Below, piece after piece: positions 45,201-64,000 of a stretch of DNA of 64,000 nt. Each line of letters opens with the position of its first letter. Position 1 is the stretch's first letter. The notes under the pieces were generated by a model, which searched no databases, was not told the origin of the DNA, and worked only from the letters and a program-made list of their open reading frames with translations. A program made the position numbers and the translations under genes. Source of the stretch: Aphrocallistes beatrix (Eukaryota > Porifera > Hexactinellida > Sceptrulophora > Aphrocallistidae); the NCBI GenBank assembly GCA_963281255.1, contig OY725505.1, positions 1-64,000 on the forward strand. The letters are read 5' to 3'.

Positions 45201-46079
45201 TTGACGGATTTGTGTTTGTTTACGATCTAAGCATCAACAAATACGCGCCTCTCTGCAAACAACAGGTAGACTGCTTTCCGAGATTTTGAACGCTAAATTT
45301 TGGTTTGAAGAGATACACTATTGCATGGATGGTGATACACCAGTAACACCACCTCCGTAAGGGTGATCCTGCGAAATCTAACACTCCAATTTCTATATAA
45401 TTTGGTATTTGGGATCCTTTTATTCTTTAGATGTGCATGTGATTTTTTTCTCACTGAATTTATAAGTACGGTCGACTCCGCTTAATAGGGTCACATCGGT
45501 CAGAGGACATTTTGCCCCGATTAAGCAGAGAACCCTATTAACCGAAAATATTTTGTATTAGCTTCTATGTGTGACAGCTATTCCAGTCCTGCCAAAAGTG
45601 GCCCGATTAAGCGGTTGACCCGATTAAACAGTGACCCTATTAAGCGGAATCAACTGTATATATTCATATTTTCACACTCTCATATATTTACACAAATTTT
45701 CATATTAAAGTACAGACGTGTTCAATTTCGGTATCTTTCTGGATCTTCACTAACGATATGCATTAGTTTTTAACAAAATTAACTTCTTTGGCCTGAAACT
45801 AACTTTCTATAAGAGCAATGCCAGGAGTTTACTTTGTATTTTCAGATTCTGCAAGGCAAGAAAGGAAAGCTCACTCGCCTCGTTTTTAACCCTTTCTACC
45901 CAGTCCTCATAGTCGCAGACGACAGAGGAACTCTCTACAGTTTCAAACTGAGTCCGAACTTACGGAAAGTTGAGACAGAGAAAGGACGAAGTGATGAAAC
46001 GGAGATGGCGAAAATGGACAAACTAATCTCTTTCATTCTCGAACCGTTGTTAGTCAAACAGCGAGAAAACGCAGTCTAA
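42264..46079 (+). CDS. DNAI1: Dynein axonemal intermediate chain 1 (outer arm)
   Basis: Nine exons: 42264-42452, 42526-42675, 42749-42899, 43043-43275, 43604-43874, 44029-44378, 44486-44642, 44928-45265 and 45846-46079. All are GT-AG and in phase, giving 690 residues (human about 699). Diagnostic blocks are [66 protein letters not shown]-like ([20 protein letters not shown]) and [16 protein letters not shown] repeats follow ([49 protein letters not shown]-like, [27 protein letters not shown]). The C-terminus KLSPNLRK is conserved. It binds heavy chains in outer dynein arms of motile cilia. AATAAA at 46079-46084 overlaps the last base of the stop codon. Confidence 0.97.
45469..45656. mobile_element. 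Tc1/mariner-superfamily-like MITE in DNAI1 intron 8
   Basis: Left end CGGTCGACTCCGCTTAATAG and right end CTATTAAGCGGAATCAACTG are inverted repeats. TA lies on both sides (45467-45468 and 45657-45658). Internal copies of CCGATTAAGC and CGATTAAACAG extend the inverted arms. 188 bases, noncoding. Confidence 0.82.
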
Positions 46080-46084
46080 ATAAA
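46079..46084 (+). terminator. Polyadenylation signal overlapping the DNAI1 stop codon
   Basis: AATAAA shares its first base with the TAA stop. Cleavage 10-30 bases on would leave a 3' UTR of only about 20-35 bases. Confidence 0.6.
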
Positions 46085-47973
46085 CATAGTCCTTTACGAA
46101 ACTATTCATTATTATTTAATCTCTTATCTGCGATCATAAAACTCTATTATATAGCTTGTATGCCATTTCACATTATACCATCTCTACTCGCTCAGTCTCG
46201 ATTTCTCATTTAAGGGTTAATCTCGTATTATGGTTGGGGAGGGAGTGTTTGTGGAGAGTAGTACAATATTTCCCAATCAGAGCCGAATCTAAGCTTTGAA
46301 ATGGTTAGAACAGACCAAAAGTATGGAGCAAATAATTTTATTCAAACTAAGTCATTTTTTATAAAATGTTTTTGTTTCTTGTAGACTTTTCCAGGAACAA
46401 AGTTCCAAATATTTGTCACTCCATGTTAGAAACCTATTACTAGCCCATTCAAATCAATGAATTATAAATTGCTTATGTTCTGCAACGGTAATCTTGGGTT
46501 TTTGGTTCCGAATTCAAAGCATCGAACCCAAATACAGCGAATAATATTTCAATTTAGGAAAGCAAATGAATAAAGAAACCTATTTTGTCCAATTGAATAT
46601 CTAAATCAATGAAACTAATTTGTTTAACGATGTTTATTCGGGAATGCAGCCGAGGACATGTTGAATGCTTCATCAACATTTAATGCAGACATATTGATGA
46701 ATAGAACAACGTTAATAAAATTTCAAATTAAGGTGTCTATATTAGGGAAATTATCCAGTCTCTTGAAACCCTAAATCTAACACGTCCATGATAACATCGA
46801 TTGTGCATAGCAGGCATATATGAATGGATGTTAATTCGGATGTTTTATTGACGAAATATACCGAAGTACTTTTAAAAACGCGCTCTAACGGTGCTGTAGC
46901 TATCTCAATCGCAAATATATGTAAACTGTGTCCCATTTTGCCCATTTGCAGTTTGCTTTGGTTTGAACTTTTCTTATCTAACAAATGCGAGGAATTAGGG
47001 AACACAATTATGTTTGTAAACACAGGCATCGATTAATGTTCTCTTTGAGGTCTCCTTGTTTCACCGGCGCTATCTTTCTCAGCTGATCAGACGTAAAACT
47101 TGTATTGAGATCATGGTCTGGTTTTGGCCAAAATACCCACTTTTACATGTACACGGTGATGGAATGATTTATAATGCAAAATGATTCCACACAAAGTTTT
47201 AATTTATCTGTTAATTGCCCAGATTAAACTGATTAGTACTGATACGCCATATCTCCTTGGAAAAACTCCATTGCTGACTTGATTAGAATTTTAATAGAGA
47301 CTGAATGGAGCTATTAGCTCAATTAAGAATCTGCAGATAGGAATCCTAATCAGCGATTTATATTATTAATCCAGCAGAGAGATACTTTGTTTCAAATTGG
47401 GTTTTCCTGTTCTTAACTTTTTGGAAAGAAATCGATGACCTATTCAACAGAAAAGCCATTGGAACCTCATATAACGCAAAATTCCTGAAAATCACACCCC
47501 TCTCTTCGTACAAAAGCATATTATCCATCTCTGTTAGCTATGACGTCCTATCGTACATCTTCATGCAACCTTTCAACGTATTTTCTAAATTTATTTGATC
47601 CAAGCACTCACAGAAGTATATAGTTCTAGTCTTCCTTCTTATCCACGGTCCCCCATCTCCTCAATGCTCCATCATAATGAATAGTTATATCTAGTGCATA
47701 GTTATAACGAACAGAATAGGCATCATAGCTCCATGTATAGCTTCCATAGAGTCACGCTGTGGTCTTTCACAAATCCTATGTAAAAACCACAGTATATAAA
47801 CATTGTACTTCTACTTTGAAATAACAATACTCAATTCCACATTTTGGTTTACTTGACATGATTTGAAAGCTTTCTCTGTTTGCCTTATCATCAATTCTCT
47901 GTGGTTTCGTGAGCACATAAACTATCCACTTTATTGTACCTAAACCACCAATTCGAACTACCTTCTTCTCTCA
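46085..47973. other. Intergenic region upstream of RUNX
   Basis: AT-rich with no gene recognised. A TATATAAA at 47793-47800 lies about 175 bases before the RUNX start codon and is the best core-promoter candidate; initiation would fall near 47825. A CTTCTTATCCACGGTCC word at about 47636 belongs to a short dispersed motif (TTCTTATCCATGGTCC) also seen near 20308, 21877 and 21911. Confidence 0.5.
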
Positions 47974-55488
<7,515 letters not shown>

Positions 55489-56578
55489 CGCGATGCAAAA
55501 AACGCGGCGCATTTCCATACCCAAGGCGCATATCCCATTCCGCTCTTCACAATTTTAACATGATCAAGTCTGCTATTACACCTGCGCGCTTTCCACGCAT
55601 ATGATAATTTATTTTTTATTGCTAATTCGTTGGCCGCTACATATCGCTCGAGAGGTCTAATTATGCTCATATATATATTTCTCTCTTTTAAACACGTAAA
55701 TGCGGTTCTTTTAGCGCATCATGCATTACCTGTCACTTATGTAAATATCCACATTCAGAGCAATAGCAAACAACATAGGCGCAAAGTCGACATGCAACCA
55801 ACATTGAACACAATTCAGACAATAAATATTTGTAGTTTTGATAATATTATTTCATTAAATTACTGAATAGTTTGTCAGTATTTAATAATTGCTACTAATA
55901 TTTTGTATTGTTGTAACTACTTGATCATTAAAATCTCTGCTAAAATGTCTCTCATTACTAAAGAATGTCCGAAACTCCCTTTTTCGTGTCCCTTTATCAG
56001 CTCCATATGTGGCGGCTGATTCCGGATAAAAAGATGTTTACTGTTTCGCTGTCCTTTGGAGTTGAAGACCTAGTCGCAATAAATCCTTTTTTGCTTGCTT
56101 TTGGGAATTCAAGAGAGATAATCGCATGAATGAGATTTTTCTCTTGAGGTCGAGACTAAAAGGGGGATTCTTCTTTCTAAAGTTTCTTTACTTTGTCATT
56201 TCCATCTCGATCCAGCGGATCCCAAGCACACACAAGGATTCAAGAAAACATTTGAGACAATAAAATTAAAATTCCCAAATACAATGTAATCATTCAGATA
56301 GTAAACAAATATTTTCACACCTTTAGCTGGTAGCAAATAGGAAAGCTCTAAGATGACCTAATCCATTCTAAATTATCCCAAACTGATTACAGATCCAAAG
56401 TGCTAACACAAATTGCTCGTGAAATGTAATCAGAGTTGTTACGTTGGTGGGTTAGCATGGTGGTGTTACAGGATAATTTGGGAGTAGGTTCATATTACAG
56501 TGTATGAACTGACTGGGATTGCCCCGTGATATGCTCTACTTATATATACCTTAATGGCATTTTAGTAGAGTTGCAATA
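55489..56578. other. RUNX 3' region and kinase promoter region
   Basis: RUNX 3' UTR to about 55840, then AT-rich spacer. TATATATA at 56541-56548, only about 31 bases before the kinase ATG, would imply a very short leader if used. No further gene seen. Confidence 0.5.
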
Positions 56579-59500
56579 ATGAGTGGTACGGAAGGAGAAA
56601 AGTATATGCATTCGCAAGTGAAATTTCTTGAAACAAAATTAAATGATGCATTGACTGAGTTGAGATTGACCAAAACTCAAAGTGAAAAGTTAAAAGATGA
56701 AAACGCACAACTCAGATCTGACTTGAGGAAATGCAAGGATGTGCTAGTTGAGTTAGGAATTGGCGTTAAGAAGTTATCGACTGATACGAAGAAAGGAAAA
56801 ATTAAGGTAGGAATTAGTTTAAAATAATTTATTTGCACCAAAGGGTTAATTGTTCAGTACAAAAGCACTGAGGATGGACCATAAAAATAGAGGTTAAAAT
56901 GTATGCTATAATCTAAGGTGAAAAAGCCTGGAATATCAGCAGAGACTACAGCCGAAATCCACGACAATAAAGTAAAAATAATAAAAATCCCGAAAGATGA
57001 TGAGGAATCGAATCTAATTGAGCGAAGTATCAGTACAAACAACCTGCTTGGACATCTAACCTCCACCCAAATACATGCTATAGGCTTCTACATGGTGATC
57101 AAAAACTTTTCACAAGGAGCCACCATCTGTAAAGAAGGTAGTTTTACTTCTATCGCATCTTGATTTAAGTTTAAGACCATCTGAAGGGGTTACGATCATC
57201 TAATTTCCAGACGCCATGAGATTTGAATTTGTTTTGAAATAGGGAATTGTGTGTGTGTAAATTAGCAATTTGCCTTCAGGACTTTATTCCTTGAACAAGT
57301 TTAGCTATCAGGATATCTGGACCCGATGATATAATCATGTTTAACTGCCAGGTACATCAAAAACCTTTGATCCATGTTTTACTGCGATCCTAGATTCCGG
57401 TTACAATCCAAAGGGTCATTGTCCTCTAGCACTTATTCAATCATTTTAGACATTCAAGACATACCAGTATTCAATAAATTCCCTTCTTCATTATAGGAGA
57501 GAATGGGGACTTTTTGTATGTGATTTCAAGCGGTTGCGTATCTGTTACAAAGAATGGTGAGCACTATGGATACATGGAAACTCCACAGTCGTTTGGAGAG
57601 TTGGCCATCCTATACAACTGTCCTCGCACTGCTACCATTACAGCTGATACTCCTGTCTCGCTTTGGGCATTGGAACGACGTGCTTACAAGAAAATCATGC
57701 AAGAGACAGATATGGGCATGCAGAAGGAAAGGACTGATTTTCTATCACGTAAGTTCCCAGAATTAGGCTCTTTGATCTTTAGTCAAGGTTTTTCAGTCAA
57801 TTTTAAGTGGCATATCATATTAGTTACAAAGTCTTTGGGAAGAGGTCAAAGAGCTCGAGACTTTGTAATTAATATGATATGCCACTTAAAATAGCTTAAA
57901 CAAGTTTGGTAGTATAAGTATCCTTTGAAACTATATGAAGACCACCCAGAGGCCGAGAAAATCATTCCTTGTATCTCATCCTGCATTTTTTAGCCTTTTG
58001 GACCTCTTTATTTTTTTGAGAATTTAAGGTATGGGTCCTCACCATCTCCTCACTGCCATTCTCTTCGTACACAATGACTCAATTTGTTCATGACACCATG
58101 GATTAATTGTCTCCGGGAAGCATGGGGCAAATATAAATTTGCAAATAATATTCTTATCTGTATAGATGCCCCTGTGTTCAAGAACCTAAGTGAATATGAG
58201 AAATCCAAGTTGGCCTCTGTACTTGAAGAAGAACTATTTGAAGAAAATGAAGTGATAGTCAGACAAGGAACGGTAGGAAACACTTTCTATATCATTCGAG
58301 ATGGACGTGTGAAAGTTACAGAGTTTGATAAAGCTACAAAGGTCTGTGAATTATATAATTTTATCCCATTCAATACAATTTGATGAAGGCATCATTTGCA
58401 GTTGTATGTATACATATCTTAAATTGTTTAACTTTGATGCAACAATAGCAACCATACAAAAAATGATCTGGAGTTTAATTTGCAATCAAATATTTGTAGC
58501 ATTCATTAAAAATGAAGCAACAAATTTCATTCCTTTAGAGAGAATAGGACTAAGAAACTTTGAAAGATTTTTAGGATGAGAGAGAGCCTATTGTTGTAAC
58601 AACACTAAAATATATCAATACAATGGGAATAAATTATTATTTATACACATTTTAGACAGAAAACACTCTCTCTACCCTAACCAAAGGGGAATATTTCGGA
58701 GAGATCGCGCTTTTGCAGCCTAACCCAGTACGAACAGCTACAGTTACAGCTATGATAAAGTCCCACATATTCTCTCTCGAGAAAGAATACTTCCAGAAGT
58801 TAATCGGATCTTTAACAGATGAAAAAAAGGATCTTTTCCACAGATCTTACACAGGTCCTATCGATTTGTTGCAGGGAAAGGACTCTGCCATCAAGAATAT
58901 AGATATCAATAAAATTGTAAAACTAGGGATTATGGGACAAGGTGCATATGGAACTGTGTATTTGTGCAGTATTGTAGGTAAGTTCTGTAAAAGATATGAT
59001 ATTTCCATCAAGTAGATGATACTGTAGAATATCTATAAAATTTATTAAGGTTCAGACACACTTTTTCTCCAACATTTTTATTTTATTTTATTAAGAAAAG
59101 AATATTCGGGCAAAAATGAATATATTTTGAGTTTAGTTGATCAATCTCGAAACCATTCTTTTCAATTTGGTAGCTGTGACATTTTTTCAATAAAAATATA
59201 ACTTATTTGTAAAAGCAACAATAACAATGTCTTGTTTCCAATGTATCCTCGTTATTACAGCTTTTTATTTTCACAGAAGTTGTGTCGTTCTGTTCGATTA
59301 TCCATTGTCTGATATAAGTCAATTACAAATGTTTATTCATAACTTTCTCTAAGGTGTTCCAACTGTGGAGCCAACGCAAACATTTGCCCTGAAACAACTC
59401 AAAAAGCAGAGAATAGTGGACGCCCATCAACAAGAACATGTATTGAATGAGAAATCAGTGATGATGCAGTGTAGCTCGCACTTTATTTGCAAGCTATACC

Positions 59501-60630
59501 TAACTTTCAAAGACGACAAATGCGTATACATGCTCGTAGAGCCCTGCATTGGCGGAGAAGTTTGGACCACCATGCGAGACAGGGAAAAGTTCTCTCCTGA
59601 AACTGCTCGCTTCATTACAGCTTGTTGCATTGAAGCGATCGAGTATCTTCACCGCAAAGGGATTATATATCGAGACTTGAAACCTGAAAATCTGCTTTTT
59701 GATCGGTAAAGTTAATTATTAATTGACGGTTTTAATCGAAAAACGAAATAGAAAGTCCAAATTTGGTGCTGACTAGATTTAAGCAACCATCATAACATTT
59801 CCTGATGGTTGATGACCACAGTTTCTACACTAAAATGAACCAAATCATAATTATTCAATATCATATGACTTTGCATTGCTGTGGGTATCGCCACTAAACC
59901 ACTAGGCTGGCCGATGCCATTCAGTTTTGCTTTCTTTGGTTGAGTGTAATTATTCAAAATAACCGAATACTTTCATTAGTGAGGGTTATGTGAAGTTGAC
60001 TGACTTTGGTTTTGCAAAGAAGATCGGATATGGAGCCTTAACTTGGACTTTCTGTGGCACCAATGAGTACATGGCTCCTGAGATTATTCTCAATCAAGGC
60101 CATTCATTTGCAGTGGACATCTGGTGCATTGGAATTCTCATCTTCGAACTGTTGACAGGTCGACCGCCTTTTGAAAGCGGCGATCCTCGAAGACTCTACA
60201 ATATGATATTGACAGGTAAAGTAACATTAAGCAAAAATCGAAATTATGTGACTCTATGCTAAAAATCCCCTCTTAATAACTAATAAAATTTAGTCAAAAT
60301 TAAAGCTTTGACCTTCAATTAGGAATTGATTCGATTACCTTTCCTTGGACGATTCAATCGGCAGCAAAGAATATTATAAAATCGCTTGCACGAATGAAAC
60401 CAATCGATCGTCTCGGATTTCAGAAAGAAGGCCTTGAGGCAATTCGGAGGCATCGATGGTTCCAAAGTTTCGATTGGCCGCTTCTGAAATCTCGGAATTA
60501 CCCTCCACCTTTCCAGCCTATCTCGCTCAATGACAGAGATCTGAGGAACTTTGATCCGAATATTACCGATAACCTGATCGATTGGGATCAGATACCAGCT
60601 GAAATGTCAGGATGGGACGCTGAATTTTAG
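56579..60630 (+). CDS. PRKG1: cGMP-dependent protein kinase
   Basis: Eight exons: 56579-56806, 56918-57137, 57497-57748, 58166-58341, 58656-58977, 59354-59705, 59980-60215 and 60323-60630. All are GT-AG and in phase, giving 697 residues, normal for the family. An N-terminal leucine-zipper coiled coil ([16 protein letters not shown]) is followed by two cyclic-nucleotide domains with cassettes [16 protein letters not shown] and [17 protein letters not shown]; the Thr after Arg in both fits cGMP preference. The kinase domain has [10 protein letters not shown], the catalytic Lys in [23 protein letters not shown], the activation-loop GTNEYMAPE, and the AGC tail [17 protein letters not shown]. All catalytic residues are present. 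Substrates in this organism are unknown. PRKG1 versus PRKG2 cannot be decided; no MG N-terminus for myristoylation is seen, which favours type I. Confidence 0.95.
57801..57891. repeat. Near-perfect 34-bp hairpin in kinase intron 3
   Basis: Arms 57801-57834 and 57858-57891 are complementary at 33 of 34 positions, around a 23-base centre. It starts about 50 bases downstream of exon 3. Could be a tiny foldback element or a hairpin RNA precursor. Confidence 0.8.
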
Positions 60631-61279
60631 TTCGTATTCTCAGTATTTTCCACATTCTTACAATTTGTATATACTGTAGGTATTTCTGTAGTTGGAAATA
60701 TTTTTGTGTGGTCAAGATAACTTATATATATCACTAGGGTTCAAACCCACAAGGGTTTTACCTTTTTCGGACTTATGTCGGAGTTTTAGAGAGCCTAAGC
60801 ACTATTCTAAAGAAGCGTTAAGCCTTTTCAAGCCCTTTCGAACATTTCGAACATTTTTTTATTAGTGTAAGTCTGACTAAAGTCCTTTTTTAGAAGGAGG
60901 CTTAGGTTCGGGCTTTGACAAAAGCTTTTTTTGAAAGTGCTTGCTCTATTTCTAGCCTCACTATAGTAGACGATTGTGAATAATTTTGAAAGTTTTCCAG
61001 ATATTTAATTACAAACACGTTAAATCAAGTATATATAATTTTATTTGTATTACAATAATTTACTCAATAATCATTCAACACACAAACTTAAAATTGAAGA
61101 TAGATACAACTGCTTAGTTCAATATTCTATTTATTATTTAAAAAACTCGCTCTCTGACCAGCGAGTGTTTATGAATGTGATTGAAATTTATAATTAACAA
61201 GCATGCAAAAATCTTTATGAAAAGACAAATTCACCAGTTGACTAAACTTTATCTAAACCTGATACTCCTGAATCTATGT
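60631..61279. other. Spacer between convergent gene ends
   Basis: AT-rich, with repeated AAGCCTTTTCAAGCCCTTTCG-like words near 60800-60910. No gene recognised. Confidence 0.5.
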
Positions 61280-61707
61280 TTATTTGACGATTGGTGAGGG
61301 GTCGTTGTTTTGGGGATTAGCATTAGCAGATTGCAATACATCATGCGGCAAGGTTGGCATTGTGGGGAGATAAGTGGACATTTGTAGATAGGGGGAGGTA
61401 GCAGGAAATTGTCTTAGATCATAGTTAGGGTAATAGTTGTGGATGGAAGCTGGAAGCGAGCTAGTGCTTAGCGGCCATATCATGGTTGGACGGGAAGTAG
61501 AAGAGGGCGAGTGTTGTACAAAGTTTGTGCCGTCCACGCTCGCATTTGGGTGATGGAGATTGGGGTCATAGGGGAAGAAAGGGCTGGTGGGACTGTCGTT
61601 AGAAGCGAGAGGTGTCCTTGCTTGTGATAACTCTATGGTATCTGGGGCCACAGCGTGTTGGTGCTCGCTGGTTGGAGATTTCATGGAAGAAATGCTGTTG
61701 TTGTCGA
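61280..61707 (-). CDS. Terminal exon of an unidentified Pro/Ser-rich protein (partial)
   Basis: A strong acceptor (CTTTCTTATAG) precedes an open frame of 142 residues to a stop at 61280; the first two bases complete a codon from an upstream exon. Composition is Ser/Pro/Thr/Asn/Tyr-rich (FFPYDPNLHHPNASV, HNYYPNYDLRQFP, MSTYLPTMPTLPHD), like the activation tail of a transcription factor. Earlier exons must lie further right and were not found before the window edge. Function cannot be assigned. Confidence 0.5.
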
Positions 61708-64000
61708 CTATAAGAAAGTATGAGTATAAATAAAATAATTCTCGAATGAAAGGATAAATTCAAATTCTTGAATTATTTTCATGGTTATATACAAAGGTAT
61801 AGATTTACTTGAAAGACAAAATTTTCTTTGCAACAATGCAGTCTTAATAGGGCAATTAGTATACAGTTATCGATCGATTGAGGTAATAGTTCGAAATGAA
61901 TTTTTCTTTTGTTTGAGCTACATTTCGGTGAAATCAGAATTTTCCGTTGAATTATTGAAATACAAAATATTTATGCATCGTTTTGTTATTCATCAAATTC
62001 TTCCACCAACTTAAGATGAATAAATCTATCTTAATGAATCATCTCTACTTATTATCCTGGAACAGATACTAAATCAGGCAAAAACTTTGCCCTTCGACAA
62101 AAATAGTTGAAATTATTCTATTGCAAATATTCTGTATTCTCACAATTGTTAATGCCATCATATCCATATCCATCTTATAGTGGGTAAGACACTTGTACTA
62201 ACTGGTATTATGATTTTGTATGGCATTTTAAATACTTCGAAAGTATTTCTACGTATTTGTATTTGATGGAAGAAGCATCGAAGTCAAATTTTCTGAAAAT
62301 AACTTCAAAGTTTTCTGATAGATTATCCAATATTTTATGAGCTCTTGTCTTTGCATTGATGGACTCTAGCTGCATTTAGTCGATTATTTTTTCAATTAAT
62401 CCTCTATTTCGCTGTAATCTCACATCTGTCTGGATTTCGCTTCTATTCATGCTCAATTTTAATGGTCATTTTTGAGGTAACTAGCTACCATTGTTTAGGT
62501 GCGACTTTAGCACCAAGTGCAACTTTCTCACGTCAAACCCATCTGTTTGTGATAAACTAGAACAATGCATTGTTTTCTAACATTTTCTCCCATTTCTCCA
62601 TATGGTAGAAGCACGCAATTAGTTAACAGACCGTCGTTTGTTTTTCATAAGGAGCGAGTGTTAAATCTCACTCAGCGCTTCAGTAGTTCACATTCATCAT
62701 GATGACAAGCGTGTTTACCATTTACAAAATTCCATGAATTATCCATTCGTAACGCGAATCCTATAGCTAAGTGGTTTATTACATCCTGGGAAGAGAGAAA
62801 TAGGTTTTCATTATGCTTTGAAAATAAGGAATGTTTTGACAAAAAGCATTTCGTAATGCAATATTTGCATTGAAGCCTTTCCACATCCTATCTAAACCGA
62901 AGAAACCCTCCACAATTACAAGTGTTAACGTACAGACTTCAGTATACTTGTCTCATTAGTGAGTTAATTAATATTCCAGCGATTATCTGACAGTGAAGTG
63001 CGAGAGCCGTTATTAATTAGGACAGTCTTGTAAAGGCAGTTAAACGCTGTTATCTCGTAAATCACATTAAACTATGAACTGATGTGTTGAAACTATTAAT
63101 TTCAACAAATTAATTTGCGCGCTATCGCTAATAATTTCCCTTTTGCAGAGCATAAAACTAAATCCACCTGAACATGCTCTAGTCAACTATTATTCCTGAG
63201 AAGTGCTACATAAGCACACAGCTTTCCTATCTATATCTTCGGAATTATTGCTATTGACAGGCCGACTGCACGACTGGAGTCTCTATCTCTCAAAACCAGC
63301 CTGAAAGGCTTCGTATTCCTCTGTATACAAGTAATTCTTTTGTTGTCTATCGATTACTTTATTGATTTCAATCGAAGATCACGAGCGATAAAAACGAAAG
63401 CTATTCTTGTTTAAATGTCGCTGTAAGCTTTATGCCATCGTGGAACTTGCAATGGTTGGGATTCTGTGGAGATAACTCCACTAGCAGAAGATAGCAGCTT
63501 ATGTATCAATCAATTACTATGCTACACATCTTATTCTTTCGATTATATGGTGATCATGATGTGCCATATTATCACTAATGAAGAGAACAAAAGTGCCTTG
63601 ACCTGAATGGCATTATCTATTAATTAAGTGTCGGATGGATATATGCTAATCTAGTTATTCAATTAACGATCCAAATTAGTAACCAGATTTGCAGCCGATT
63701 CTTATCTCACATTCCACTTTACCATTTGTCTATCTGGTTATTTGACAATAAATCTTTCGACCATGTGCAACAAAAATGTGATAGTTTTCCTCATGTGAGT
63801 TTAGATATAATAAAGGCCATTCTGCAACGTTTGTGGAAATCTAACTGAATAAGTAATGAGATGAATATTGCGCTGGAATTCACGTAATTGCGAACAGCCG
63901 GATTCCTCCAAATTTGGAGATACTGTGAACTCCAACCTACGTCCCCATCGCAACCATAGAGTTGGGAGTGAGTAAGGGAAAATATGGATTCCTCTTTTTC
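61708..64000. other. AT-rich sequence, probably intron or upstream region of the partial gene
   Basis: I see no exon with convincing splice sites or domain match on either strand, no tandem array and no RNA gene. The short open frames are not supported. Confidence 0.45.

Overview
The window is eukaryotic, animal nuclear DNA. Nearly every gene is split by short GT-AG introns, and the gene set includes animal-typical families: RUNX, a cGMP-dependent protein kinase, Rac, a receptor with Ig-like ectodomain and phosphatase-like domains, and two outer-arm dynein components. Introns and spacers are AT-rich, several exons are GC-rich, and genes are tightly packed. Together with a RUNX protein that lacks the C-terminal WRPY motif (established knowledge: WRPY is reported absent from a haplosclerid demosponge and present in eumetazoans and homoscleromorphs), this suggests an early-branching animal, perhaps a sponge. 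That placement is inference only.

Layout. 1-6.5 kb is repeat-dominated: a nearly perfect 162-bp satellite at the left edge, a diverged duplication, and 33-, 24- and 34-bp minisatellites, one of which sits in a possible spliced exon. 7.3-15.6 kb is gene-dense housekeeping DNA: Rac on the plus strand, facing RBM42, CWF19L1 and an SLC25A33/36-type pyrimidine nucleotide carrier head-to-tail on the minus strand about 110-120 bp apart, then an intronless membrane-anchored STAND-type P-loop NTPase. 15.8-19.6 kb is a ten-exon minus-strand gene for a coiled-coil protein with three ubiquitin-like domains. 21.0-25.8 kb has an unknown proline/serine-rich gene, a DNAJC12-like gene and an OXR1/NCOA7-type LysM-TLDc gene.

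26.1-33.3 kb holds a large Ig-ectodomain receptor whose two cytoplasmic phosphatase domains both lack catalytic residues, and a small single-pass membrane protein. 33.6-46.1 kb is a ciliary neighbourhood: DNAI7 (CASC1) and DNAI1 on the plus strand flank a minus-strand gene for an unusual protein with about seven calponin-homology domains and a C-terminal membrane anchor. 48.0-55.5 kb is RUNX, 56.6-60.6 kb is the cGMP-dependent protein kinase, and 61.3-61.7 kb is the last exon of an unidentified minus-strand gene running toward the right edge.

Small non-autonomous DNA transposons with terminal inverted repeats lie in introns: nested hAT-like copies in RBM42, Tigger/pogo-like copies in the receptor and DNAI1, and another in RUNX. 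The strongest candidates for undescribed biology are the tail-anchored multi-CH protein, the double pseudophosphatase receptor, the membrane-anchored STAND-TPR protein and the triple-Ubl coiled-coil protein. Exon models were built by hand from splice sites and reading-frame continuity; all the multi-exon models below keep phase across every junction.
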